Source of the DNA: Pseudomonas baetica
Lineage (GTDB): Bacteria > Pseudomonadota > Gammaproteobacteria > Pseudomonadales > Pseudomonadaceae
Assembly (NCBI RefSeq): GCF_002813455.1
Contig: NZ_PHHE01000001.1
Span: 6,479,001 to 6,543,000 of the forward strand
DNA: 64,000 bases
Direction of reading: 5' to 3'
Made by a program: the position numbers and the translations under genes. The notes beneath the pieces were generated by a model. That model had not been told where the DNA came from and ran no database searches. It saw only the letters and a program-made list of their open reading frames with translations. This document shows positions 47,643 through 58,016 of the stretch, in pieces. Positions within the stretch are counted from its first letter, which is position 1, and each line of letters opens with the position of its first letter.

Positions 47643-49203
47643 CTGTGGGCGCGGCTTGCTCGCGAAGGCGTCAGGTCAGGCAGCACCGATGTTGAATGTG
47701 CTGCCCCCTTCGTGAGCAAGCCCACTCCCACCCTGACTGTGGCCAGACACAACTCTCGTCCCCAACATCATTCCCATGTGGGAGCGGGCTTGCTCGCGAA
47801 GGCGTCGTGTCAGGCAACACCGATGTTGAATGTGCCGCCCCCTTCGTGAGCAAGCCCACTCCCACCCTGACTGTGGCCAGACGCAACTCTAGTCCCCACC
47901 GTCATTCCCTAGTGGGAGCGGGCTTGCTCGCGAAGGCGTCATGTCAGGCAATACTGATGTTGAATGTATCGCCCCCTTCGTGAGCAAGCCCACTCCCACC
48001 CTGACTGTGGCCAGACACAAATCTAGTCCCCAACATCATTCCCATGTGGGAGCGGGCTTGCTCGCGAAGGCGTCATGTCAGGCAATACTGATGTTGAATG
48101 TGCTGCCAGCTTCGTGAGCAAGCCCACTCCCACCCTGACTGTAGCCAGACACAAATCTAGTCCCCAACATCATTCCCATGTGGGAGCGGGCTTGCTCGCG
48201 AAGGCCCCAGGTCAGGCAACACCGATGTTGAATGTATCGCCCCCTTCGTGAGCAAGCCCACTCCCACCCTGACTGTGGCCAGACACAAATCTAGTCCCCA
48301 ACATCATTCCCATGTGGGAGCGGGCTTGCCCGCGAAGGCGTCATGTCAGGCAATACTGATGTTGAATGTATCGCCCCCTTCGTGAGCAAGCCCACTCCTA
48401 CCCTGACTGTGTCCAGACACAAATCTAGTCCCCAGCATCATTCCCATGTGGGAGCGGGCTTGCTCGCGAAGGCGTCATGTCAGGCAACACCGATGTTGAA
48501 TGTATCGCCCCCTTCGTGAGCAAGCCCACTCCCACCCTGACTGTGTCCAGACACAAATCTAGTCCCCAACATCATTCCATGTGGGAGCGGGCTTGCTCGC
48601 GAAGGCGTCATGTCAGGCAATACTGATGTTGAATGTGCTGCCAGCTTCGTGAGCAAGCCCACTCCCACCCTGACTGTAGCCAGACACAAATCTAGTCCCC
48701 AACATCATTCCCATGTGGGAGCGGGCTTGCTCGCGAAGGCCCCAGGTCAGGCAACACCGATGTTGAATGTATCGCCCCCTTCGTGAGCAAGCCCACTCCC
48801 ACCCTGACTGTGGCCAGACACAAATCTAGTCCCCAACATCATTCCCATGTGGGAGCGGGCTTGCTCGCGAAGGCGTCAGGTCAGGCAACACCGATGTTGA
48901 ATGTGCTGCCAGCTTCGTGAGCAAGCCCACTCCTACCCTGACTGTGTCCAGACACAAATCTAGTCCCCAGCATCATTCCCATGTGGGAGCGGGCTTGCTC
49001 GCGAAGGCGTCATGTCAGGCAACACCGATGTTGAATGTATCGCCCCCTTCGTGAGCAAGCCCACTCCCACCCTGACTGTGTCCAGACACAAATCTAGTCC
49101 CCAACATCATTCCATGTGGGAGCGGGCTTGCCCGCGATGGCGGCGTCAGATCCAACATCAAAGTTGAATGATCTTCCGCAATCGCTGGCAAGCCAGCTCC
49201 CAC
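47643..49203. repeat. Tandem array of eleven 134-bp REPIN units
   Basis: The marker CTTCGTGAGCAAGCCCACTC recurs at 47708, 47842, 47976, 48110, 48244, 48378, 48512, 48645, 48779, 48913 and 49047, a 134-base period (one step is 133). Each unit contains two inverted REPs (TGTGGGAGCGGGCTTGCTCG and the diverged TTCGTGAGCAAGCCCACTCC). They are separated by spacers with GACTGTGGCCAGACACAAAT and AGGCAACACCGATGTTGAAT. A four-unit block (about 48071-48606) is itself repeated (48607-49140). The last REP ends in a different arm (GCTGGCAAGCCAGCTCCCAC). Short frames inside it are not genes. Confidence 0.95.
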
Positions 49204-49221
49204 AGGCTTTTGCGTTTTCAG

Positions 49222-51573
<2,352 letters not shown>

Positions 51574-51576
51574 CTA

Positions 51577-51602
51577 ATAGCCCGGCTATTGGAGGCTGAT
51601 AG
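51577..51602. promoter_or_regulatory. Possible OxyR half-sites upstream of katG
   Basis: On the plus strand ATAG (51577), CTAT (51586) and ATAG (51599) appear, with the two ATAG elements 22 bases apart, as in the OxyR pattern ATAG-N7-CTAT-N7-ATAG. The inner spacing is 5 and 9 rather than 7 and 7, so this is weak. Confidence 0.3.
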
Positions 51603-51964
51603 GCAGAACCTTTCACCGACTCCCCGTCAGCTTCGCCACTTCATCCTTCGGGGCAGGTGGTATCTCCGGGTTTCTTGACATCGCAGTTCACCCTCTTCTT
51701 GAACGAAGTGGCCGAGCCCGGCGCATTTTTGACCACCACATGTGCTTCCACACTGCCACGGCTGTACACGACAAAATGATGCCGGGAGGGATACTGTCAG
51801 AAATTACAGGTGCTGCAGTCATTCGGATGAATGGTCGCAGGAACAAGGTTTTTGCGTCACGGACGCGTCAGCTGATAACCCGATACTTCCACCGGCCCTT
51901 GCGGGCTCTCGATTTTAGTATTGGGAATATCTAAAGTTGTTTTTATATCAAATACGATTAAAGG
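51603..51964. other. Intergenic region with possible gene-end fragment
   Basis: No intact gene is supported. GC falls sharply after about 51900. On the minus strand 51857-51950 can encode a short tail ending PVEVSGYQLTRP before a stop. This faintly resembles the C-terminal beta strand of the neighbouring sulfatase (AVEVTDFSV) but is too short to call. Confidence 0.3.
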
Positions 51965-51982
51965 ACTGTCATATATGACAGT
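51965..51982. promoter_or_regulatory. 18-bp perfect palindrome upstream of the beta-rich genes
   Basis: ACTGTCATATATGACAGT is perfectly self-complementary and lies 82 bases before the start at 52065. Its CTGTCA...ATGACAG core matches that at 3959-3974, before the YVTN gene. It is the size of a LuxR-type or other dimeric-regulator site; the regulator is unknown. Confidence 0.5.
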
Positions 51983-52064
51983 GGTTAAGCGGTTGTTGTT
52001 AACGTACTTTTGAATTGGGTGGTGCCTCGTAAATTGCTTTGAAACTCTCATGGAGGAAAACATT

Positions 52065-52448
52065 ATGGCTTTAAACGAAAGAAGGCCTGGGTCAGGCACG
52101 CTTACTGCCTCTGTTGATGGCAGAGGTTTTCTGAACAGTACCAGCGTTACTTTTCACGATGCGAACAAACATTATTTAATTGCGGGGTACGACGGTAATG
52201 ATCATTGGGTGGTTTTTTCTGTGCCCAGCTCTCTGGTGGGCGAGGGGCCGCATGTAGTGAACCACTATGACGACGGGCTTACGTGGACCGTTAATGTCGA
52301 CGGTGTCAATAATTTTGTCGCGTCAGGCACCGCCACGATTACCTTTGACAAGTATCGCATCAGTGTGCGCGGAACTTTTGATTTTAGTTTGGAAGATAAA
52401 AGGCGAGTTGTCGGGGAGTTTGATATTGCTAACAAGCAAGCAGCTTAA
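52065..52448 (+). CDS. Small beta-rich protein, copy 1
   Basis: A 127-residue protein, MALNERRPGSGTLTASVDG at its start, with alternating hydrophobic strands and no signal peptide or membrane helix. Recurrent features are FHDANKHYLI, WVVFSVPSSL, GPHVVNHY and ITFDKYRISVRG, suggesting a small beta sandwich. I do not recognise the family. GGAGG lies eight bases before the ATG. About 85-90% identical to copy 2. GC is clearly lower than in the surrounding genes. Confidence 0.7.
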   Translation: MALNERRPGSGTLTASVDGRGFLNSTSVTFHDANKHYLIAGYDGNDHWVVFSVPSSLVGEGPHVVNHYDDGLTWTVNVDGVNNFVASGTATITFDKYRISVRGTFDFSLEDKRRVVGEFDIANKQAA

Positions 52449-52483
52449 TGGGGGCGGATTTATTTGATGCGGAGGAAAACATT

Positions 52484-52864
52484 ATGGCTTTAAATGAAAG
52501 AAGACTTGGGTCGGGCACGCTTACTGCCTCTGTTGATGACAGGGGTTTTCTGAACAGTACCAGTGTTACTTTTCACGATGCGAACAAACATTATTTGATT
52601 GGGGGGTACGACGGTAATGATCATTGGGTAGTTTTTTCTGTGCCCAGCTCTCTGGTGGGCGAGGGGCCGCATGTAGTGAACCACTATGCTGACGGGCTTA
52701 CGTGGGCCGTTAATATCGACGGTGTCAATCATGTTGTCGCTTCAGGCACCGTCACAGTTACTTTTGACAAGCATCGCATCAGTGTGCGTGGAAATTTTGA
52801 TTTTAGTTTGGAAGATAAAAGGCAAGTTGTCGGGGAGTTTGATATTACTAAGCAAGTGGCTTGA
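52484..52864 (+). CDS. Small beta-rich protein, copy 2
   Basis: A 126-residue close paralog of copy 1, differing at scattered positions (for example VDD for VDG, IGGYDG for IAGYDG, NHVVASGTV for NNFVASGTA). The identical ribosome site and start context (GGAGGAAAACATTATGGCTT) shows a recent tandem duplication. The 3' flank TGATGGGGATGGATTTAGTT matches that after copy 3. Unknown function. Confidence 0.7.
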   Translation: MALNERRLGSGTLTASVDDRGFLNSTSVTFHDANKHYLIGGYDGNDHWVVFSVPSSLVGEGPHVVNHYADGLTWAVNIDGVNHVVASGTVTVTFDKHRISVRGNFDFSLEDKRQVVGEFDITKQVA

Positions 52865-52886
52865 TGGGGATGGATTTAGTTGATAT

Positions 52887-52981
52887 GCAGGCACTTCGTC
52901 CAGCAGATCGTCTTGCCCCTGCGCCTCTGCAATCACACTGTCCGTGACCTCAATCGGCCCCAGTCCATATCCCGACAAATG
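52887..52981 (-). pseudogene. Remnant of the sulfatase gene 3' end
   Basis: On the minus strand this encodes SGYGLGPIEVTDSVIAEAQGQ and then DDLLDEV. This aligns with the last 30-odd residues of the LTA-synthase-like sulfatase (LGYGLGAVEVTDFSVITEVPG, QEDIVDDV), with one codon deleted and many silent differences. Homology stops abruptly at about 52981. It is a tail left by duplication of the boundary between a small beta-rich gene and the sulfatase. Confidence 0.8.
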
Positions 52982-53050
52982 TAATGTTCATTTATCACTT
53001 AGCTTGCAGCGGTGAAATTCAGAGCTCAAATAATGGAAGGAACAAAAACG

Positions 53051-53459
53051 ATGAACCAGCAAATCAGCAAGTTTTTGGCTGAAAAAAAAGTCCTCAGCCG
53101 GGACATTGAGTGCCACTCTCGATATGCTGCCATTTTGTCAGAGCGACTTCGTTTTATTTCATAAGGCAAAGGAGGAATATATTGTTTTTGGGAACGAAGA
53201 CAATAAGAATTGGGTCTTCTTCACAGTTCCCACAGCTCTGGAAGGTGACGGCCCGCACGAAGTGGCCTGTTATCAAGGGCATCAGTTGTGGGAAGTGCTG
53301 ATCGATAGCAAACGTTGTACCGTCGCGTCAGGTTTTGCAATCGTTACCTTTAAAAGAGATGGCGAACATCGATTCGGCGTGACAGGAACTGCTGATCTTA
53401 TATTGCCGGATGGCCGGAAGGTGTACGCTTCATTTGATATCAGCAATCCGCGAGTTTGA
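53051..53459 (+). pseudogene. Small beta-rich protein, copy 3, frameshifted at an A8 run
   Basis: Starts ATG 53051 (MNQQISKFLAEKK) behind GGAAGGA. After eight A residues (53082-53089) the frame runs out at TTTCATAA. With seven A residues it would continue as SSAGTLSATLDMLPFCQS into the long frame that ends at 53459, giving a protein of about 135 residues parallel to copies 1-2 (GTLSATLD against GTLTASVD, WVFFTVP against WVVFSVP, GPHEV against GPHVV). A start at TTG 53106 is the only alternative without a frameshift. The third copy is more diverged than the other two. It may be a mutation, a phase switch, slippage, or a sequencing error. Confidence 0.65.
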
Positions 53460-53520
53460 TGGGGACGGATTTATTTGATACGTCCCCACGGTCAGGGCTT
53501 GCTCTGTAGGAGTTGCGCAG

Positions 53521-55752
53521 TCAACTCGACTGCGCGGCCTCGTCCTCAAGCACATCGTCGACAATGTCTTCTTGCCCCGGCACTTCGGTAATTACACTGA
53601 AGTCCGTTACTTCAACCGCGCCCAAGCCATAACCCAACAAATGGAACGAGAACGCCTTGCGCTGCTGCGGATTATCAAAGCTGAAATCCATCTCCAGCGG
53701 TTGATCCGCTGTGGCAACCATTTCCGCTGGCAATCCCAGCTGCACGTCCTGTTCAAACTCCTTGGCCTTGAGCTGGATGTACGCCGCCTGCTGCGGATCG
53801 ACCGAGCGCACTGTCAGGCGTACGCGGGTGTGTGAGCCCTTGGGCATTTCCAGGTATTGCGCGCCGATCAGGTTGTCGGCCCAGTCGTCATTGATCTGCG
53901 CTTGCAGCGCGATGACATTGTTACTGCCGAACTGATAGCGCTGATTGAGCGGGGTGCGCAGCAGCGACAGATCCAGAGCATTGGCGCGGGCGGCAATCTG
54001 CCGGGCTCGTTGACCGCTGTAGGAGCCCTTGAACGTGGCGCTTTCGGCGATGAAGCCGGCGCTTTCGTAGTAGCGGCAGCGGCGCGGCATGTCGCATTCG
54101 GAAAAGATGCCCTTGCCGTCGTGATAGCGCAGTTTGCCGTTGGTGAACGACATGATTTCGCGACCGGAATCGTAATCGCGAAACAGCGAGCGACCGCTCA
54201 GCGCGGTCGGCACCGGCAGGTCGAAGTAATCGAGGATTGAAGTACTCAGATCGACGTGGCCATAGACCCCGGCGTTGAGGCGCGGCAGTTGTTCATGCTC
54301 GGGTGCCAGCGTCAGGTTGAAGCCCCAGGAGGAGGCCAGACGCACGCCGTCGATACCGTGGGATTCATCCGAGGTGATTACCACGAGGGTGTCTTTCAAC
54401 ACTCCCTGGCGTTCAAGCCCGCTGAGGAACTGATCCAGCGCATCGTCCAGATAACCGACCGCGGCCTGTTTCGGTGTTTCGTAGCGCTGCAGATAATCTT
54501 CCGGTGCGGAGTAGGGCTGATGCGTGCCCACGGTCAGCAACGTCAGCATCCACGGTTGCTTGTGCTTCTTCAATTGGCCGACATAATCCAGCGCGCCTTC
54601 GAAGAATGCCTTGTCATCCTTGCCCCACGGGAACTCCAGATAGTTGGCGTTGCTGAACCATTCCAGACCATGGGTCGCATCGAAGCCGATGTGCGGCATG
54701 ATCTTGTCTTTGGCCATGAAGCGCAGGCCGGCGCCTTGCAGGTAGTGGGTGCTGAAGCTATGTTCGCGCAGTTGCGCCGGCAGGCAAGCCTGATTGCGCT
54801 CCTGCTGAGTGAGCATTTCCACGCCTTTGGGCGTACCGTTGTTGAGCTTGTCGTAATCGCCGCAGAGCATGGCGTACAGACCGCGAATGGTCTGGTGGGT
54901 GTGCAGTACGTAATCCGGCGTGTTCATGCCGCGCTCGGCCCAACGGCTGAGGTTGGGCATCAGGTCTTCCTGATAATGGCTGCCGATGGCTTCGCGGTTG
55001 GCGCGGATGTAGGCGCCGGGAATGCCTTCCAGGGCGATGACCAGCACGTTGCGCGCCTGACCCGGGGCGCTCAGCAGTTTGTGGCCATTGAGATCGACGT
55101 CGGTCAACCCGGCCATCGCTGGCGTGGCTTCTTCGACATCGCCGTCCAGCCATTCCTCGGCCTGGATCTGCAAATCAGCAACCTGCGTGGCCAGCAACTG
55201 ATGCGGCAAGTTGTACGCCCGCCACGGATCGTCCTCGCTCGGCCACAGGTTCTGCGCGCCCCAGTGCGCGGCAAATAGCACCAATGGCGCGCTCCAGAAC
55301 GCGCGGGGCAGGGGTGGGCGGACAATGCCGCGACCGGTGAACTGCGTCAGCAGCCAGAACGCCAAGGCCAGCAGCAACGTGGTGCCCAGTGCCGGGTGCG
55401 CCAAACCGCCACCGGTGGAGTTTTCGACAAATTGCGGATCAATCAGGTAATGCAGATCGGAAGGACTCGGCAAACGGCCAACGGCGCTGACCAACTCAGC
55501 CGTTGCCACCGCCAACAGCGCCCAGAACACCAGCACCGGCATCGCCAGCCACCATGCCCGGCGATGCAGCAAAACCACCAGCGCACTGCCAATGGCCAGA
55601 TCCGACAAATAGCCCAGCGGTGTCGACCAGCCCAGCGTCGCGCGCAGGCACACCGGCACTATCAGTACCAGCAGAATCAGAGAGAACAGGCGGGCATGCG
55701 GCTGCCGCAACCAGCGAAAAAGAGCGCTCACAAAAAAAGACCTTCCAGTCAT
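53521..55752 (-). CDS. LTA synthase family sulfatase (membrane phosphoglycerol/phosphoethanolamine-type transferase)
   Basis: A 743-residue protein. The N-terminal part has about five membrane helices, followed by a periplasmic alkaline-phosphatase/sulfatase domain (NVLVIALEGIPGAYI; THQTIRGLYAMLCGDY with the likely nucleophile threonine; TLVVITSDESHGIDG; GHVDLSTSILDYF). A C-terminal beta extension ends VPGQEDIVDDVLEDEAAQSS. In Pseudomonas such proteins probably modify periplasmic glycans or lipids; the substrate is unknown. The start at 55752 (MTGRSFFVSALFRWLRQ) is most plausible; a GTG at 55857 would add 35 unlikely residues. Copies of its 3' end occur nearby. Confidence 0.85.
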   Translation of the reverse strand: MTGRSFFVSALFRWLRQPHARLFSLILLVLIVPVCLRATLGWSTPLGYLSDLAIGSALVVLLHRRAWWLAMPVLVFWALLAVATAELVSAVGRLPSPSDLHYLIDPQFVENSTGGGLAHPALGTTLLLALAFWLLTQFTGRGIVRPPLPRAFWSAPLVLFAAHWGAQNLWPSEDDPWRAYNLPHQLLATQVADLQIQAEEWLDGDVEEATPAMAGLTDVDLNGHKLLSAPGQARNVLVIALEGIPGAYIRANREAIGSHYQEDLMPNLSRWAERGMNTPDYVLHTHQTIRGLYAMLCGDYDKLNNGTPKGVEMLTQQERNQACLPAQLREHSFSTHYLQGAGLRFMAKDKIMPHIGFDATHGLEWFSNANYLEFPWGKDDKAFFEGALDYVGQLKKHKQPWMLTLLTVGTHQPYSAPEDYLQRYETPKQAAVGYLDDALDQFLSGLERQGVLKDTLVVITSDESHGIDGVRLASSWGFNLTLAPEHEQLPRLNAGVYGHVDLSTSILDYFDLPVPTALSGRSLFRDYDSGREIMSFTNGKLRYHDGKGIFSECDMPRRCRYYESAGFIAESATFKGSYSGQRARQIAARANALDLSLLRTPLNQRYQFGSNNVIALQAQINDDWADNLIGAQYLEMPKGSHTRVRLTVRSVDPQQAAYIQLKAKEFEQDVQLGLPAEMVATADQPLEMDFSFDNPQQRKAFSFHLLGYGLGAVEVTDFSVITEVPGQEDIVDDVLEDEAAQSS

Positions 55753-55913
55753 TAAATCGTCAAAAAAGTGTGGGCGATGATACCAAGGGTCAGCGGTCTG
55801 ATCGCCTTTTAAACTTGAAGGTGATCCGATGTCGGGCGGACTTGTAAGCGTGGGCACTGGGCTAGGGCCCAGTCAGGGGGGGGTTGACAATTAACCGGGA
55901 TACGGCGGCGAAT

Positions 55914-55972
55914 CGGTGCAGGCGTTTTTTTGTTTCAGGCTGTTTAACCGAAACTGGAATCCGCCTGCACCG
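55914..55972. repeat. Inverted repeat between sulfatase and XRE genes
   Basis: CGGTGCAGGCG (55914-55924) and its exact complement (55962-55972) enclose 37 bases with an inner GTTTCAGG...CCGAAAC dyad. Near 55856-55873 a separate ACTGGGC...GCCCAGT hairpin precedes the sulfatase gene. These may end transcription from the XRE operon; a T tract is present only on the plus strand. Confidence 0.5.
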
Positions 55973-55980
55973 ACTTTTGC

Positions 55981-56178
55981 TCAGTTCAAGCCATCATCAA
56001 AAATGCTTTCAATCGGCAACTCAAACGCCCGGGCAATCTGAAACGCCAGCGGCAGGCTCGGATCGTAGCGTTCGTTTTCGATGGCGTTGATCGTCTGGCG
56101 TGACACGTTGAGCCTTTCAGCCAGATCGACCTGTGACCATTTGCGCTCGGCGCGCAGTGCCTTGAGGCGGTTTTTCAT
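55981..56178 (-). CDS. XRE-family small transcriptional regulator
   Basis: A 65-residue helix-turn-helix protein (MKNRLKALRAERKWSQVDLA, then NVSRQTINAIENERYDPSL), a Cro/C1-type repressor with almost nothing outside the HTH. Its start overlaps the stop of the membrane protein gene (ATGA), so the two form a pair. Such pairs often autoregulate; the ATGTAAA dyad upstream is the probable site. Confidence 0.88.
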   Translation of the reverse strand: MKNRLKALRAERKWSQVDLAERLNVSRQTINAIENERYDPSLPLAFQIARAFELPIESIFDDGLN

Positions 56179-56549
56179 TGGTAGCGACGTCGGGCGATTT
56201 GCAGGCCGAGGATCCACATCAAGCCCATTACTGGCCACACGCAAGTCCATGGAATGTGCGGCGCGCCGACGTTTTCCAGAAAACCGTAGCTGAAGGTCAG
56301 CAGCGCTGAAGCGGCAAACGCGAAGCCCAGCGCTTCGAACTGGATGCGCAGATGCATTTCATCCATGCGGCGCATGTTGCGCACGATGGCCCAGCACATC
56401 AAACCTGCCGGGAGGATCGGCATCAGCGCGACAGCTGAGCGCAGAATAATGTTGGCATCCATCAGGTATTGCGAGGCAACCAGTGAGGCGACCAACGTCA
56501 CCGTGTAAAGGATCAGTGCTGCGCCCATTTCCAGGTAATACCGGTTCAT
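56175..56549 (-). CDS. Small membrane protein paired with XRE regulator
   Basis: A 124-residue protein with four hydrophobic segments (starting YLEMGAALILYTVTLVASLV). It is similar in layout to the hypothetical membrane proteins that accompany YgzD-like XRE regulators. Function is unknown; possible sensing or anti-regulator role is inference from the coupling. Confidence 0.75.
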   Translation of the reverse strand: MNRYYLEMGAALILYTVTLVASLVASQYLMDANIILRSAVALMPILPAGLMCWAIVRNMRRMDEMHLRIQFEALGFAFAASALLTFSYGFLENVGAPHIPWTCVWPVMGLMWILGLQIARRRYQ

Positions 56550-56560
56550 GCTTACTTCCT

Positions 56561-56580
56561 ATGTAAAATACCCTTTACAT
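56561..56580. promoter_or_regulatory. Operator-like dyad ATGTAAA-N6-TTTACAT
   Basis: A perfect 7-base inverted repeat 11 bases upstream of the membrane protein start. A further half-site ATGTAAAG occurs at 56601. It is a good candidate for autoregulation by the XRE protein. Confidence 0.6.
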
Positions 56581-56642
56581 AATTGCGAAAGATTTTCTTA
56601 ATGTAAAGCCTGCTTTCCACAAAAACCGATTTCCCAAACCCA

Positions 56643-56685
56643 AAAAGGGGCGGCCTGATCATCGATCAGGCCGCCCCTTTTTTAT
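56643..56685. terminator. Bidirectional terminator interrupted by ISL3 insertion
   Basis: A long perfect stem, GGGGCGGCCTGATCATCGAT followed by CAGGCCGCCCC, flanked by A5 and T6. The T6AT tract is the 8-base target that was duplicated by the ISL3 element. In the ancestral arrangement this terminator ended the PCuAC transcript coming from the right. Confidence 0.85.
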
Positions 56686-57993
56686 GGTTCTTCACGGATT
56701 ACCGGGAAAGACGCTCTTGATTTTCATGAAAAAGAATTCGCTATCCCGGTAACCGTACGCCATCCGTTTGATAACCTTTATTCGATTGTTTATGCCTTCC
56801 AACTGCCCCGTGTGCATCGGCCAGCGAACCCGGCTGACGATTCCCCGCCAGTAACCCTTTAGCCGTTTGGCGAACAGGATCAGAGCCGGTATCGCGCTTT
56901 CATCAGCGTGGCGCAGCCATTGCTTCCAGGCTGATCTCCAGCCCCAGGCGGTACTTGGCGTCCAGAGCGTTTTGAGTTCAGCTTTCATCAAGTAGACCGT
57001 CATCAACGCTTGGTTGGCCGCCAGCAAATCCTCCAAGCGGACCTGTTGCTCCGGTGTTTTCAGGTTCTGCGGGTTGCGCAGGAGCAGCCAACGCGCTTGC
57101 TTGATGACCTTTCGGGCCGGCTTGTCGTGACGCAGTCGATTGGCTTCGTCGACGCGAACCCGATCAATCACCTCTCGGCCATATTTGGCCACCACATGGA
57201 AAAGATCGTAGACCACTCGCGCTTTTGGGCAGTGCTGACGAACCTCCAGATCAAAAGCGGTGTTCATGTCCATTGCCACCGCTTCGATTCGGGCGCACCC
57301 CTCTGGCCCCAGCTCTTCGAAAAATGGCCTGACCGCCGCCCGGCTGCGGCCTTCGCCGATCCACAGCACCCGTCGCGTATCCGCGTCCAGAACAACGCTG
57401 GCATAACGATGACCTTTGAATAATGCGAACTCGTCCATCACCAAGCGTCGCGGTTGCGCCTTTGGCAAAACGCTCAATGCTGCTTGCAAGGCTCGACGCT
57501 CCAGCACCCGAACGGTCTCCCAATGCAGCCCAAACATCTGCGCTACGTGCAACGTGGGAAGGCGTTCACAGGCTTGAATGACCGCCTCTGCCAGACGCCG
57601 TGTCATACGGGCATAGCGATCCAGCCAACTGACGGCCTCCATGCGTTTGCCACAGTCGCGGCAACCAACGCGTCGGAGCAAAACGCTCAGGCGTACTGCG
57701 CGACCGAGAATGGGTAAATCACGAATGACTCGCTGGCAATACTCATGCGTGGTTGAACAGGGTTTTTGGCACCCACCACAGGAAGGGAATCGGGTGGCGT
57801 GGGGTGTCAGATCGATCTGGAGGGCATCACCATCAGGCTTGATCGTGACGACAGAAAAGCCCTCCCAAAAAGGAAGGAAAGTATTAATATCGTGCATAAG
57901 AACGCCGGTTTGTTAGATGTGTTTGCTCGCACGAACATCATCAATCAAATCGGCGTTCTTGTTTCTGTGTTTCCCGGGATTCCGTGAAGAACC
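56686..57993 (-). mobile_element. ISL3-family insertion sequence, complete
   Basis: A 1308-bp element with 24-bp terminal inverted repeats, GGTTCTTCACGGATTACCGG (left) against the complement of the right end (two mismatches). The 8-base duplication TTTTTTAT lies at 56678-56685 and 57994-58001. It carries one intact transposase on the minus strand, whose stop falls inside the left repeat. Confidence 0.95.
56692..57897 (-). CDS. ISL3-family transposase
   Basis: A 401-residue DDE transposase with the N-terminal zinc motif (CGGCQKPC ... CRDCGKRM), the helix-turn-helix, then DEFALFKGHRYASVVLDADTR, AVAMDMNTAFDLEVRQHCP and GQLEGINNRIKVIKRMAYGY containing the catalytic acids. The frame is uninterrupted. 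The start is ATG 57897. Confidence 0.94.
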   Translation of the reverse strand: MHDINTFLPFWEGFSVVTIKPDGDALQIDLTPHATRFPSCGGCQKPCSTTHEYCQRVIRDLPILGRAVRLSVLLRRVGCRDCGKRMEAVSWLDRYARMTRRLAEAVIQACERLPTLHVAQMFGLHWETVRVLERRALQAALSVLPKAQPRRLVMDEFALFKGHRYASVVLDADTRRVLWIGEGRSRAAVRPFFEELGPEGCARIEAVAMDMNTAFDLEVRQHCPKARVVYDLFHVVAKYGREVIDRVRVDEANRLRHDKPARKVIKQARWLLLRNPQNLKTPEQQVRLEDLLAANQALMTVYLMKAELKTLWTPSTAWGWRSAWKQWLRHADESAIPALILFAKRLKGYWRGIVSRVRWPMHTGQLEGINNRIKVIKRMAYGYRDSEFFFMKIKSVFPGNP

Positions 57994-58016
57994 TTTTTTA
58001 TTGCCGCTCAGTCAGA

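Noticed and set aside
44909..47752. A 947-codon open frame on the minus strand opposite pepN, and similar long antisense frames opposite katG (49714-51678), bphP, iorB and the npp genes.
   Set aside because: They lie opposite genes with complete catalytic motifs, start without ribosome sites, are rich in Arg/His/Gln, and arise from high-GC codon bias.
51740..52099. Small frames on both strands between katG and the beta-rich genes.
   Set aside because: No ribosome sites and no recognisable similarity; only the minus-strand tail PVEVSGYQLTRP is noted as a possible fragment.
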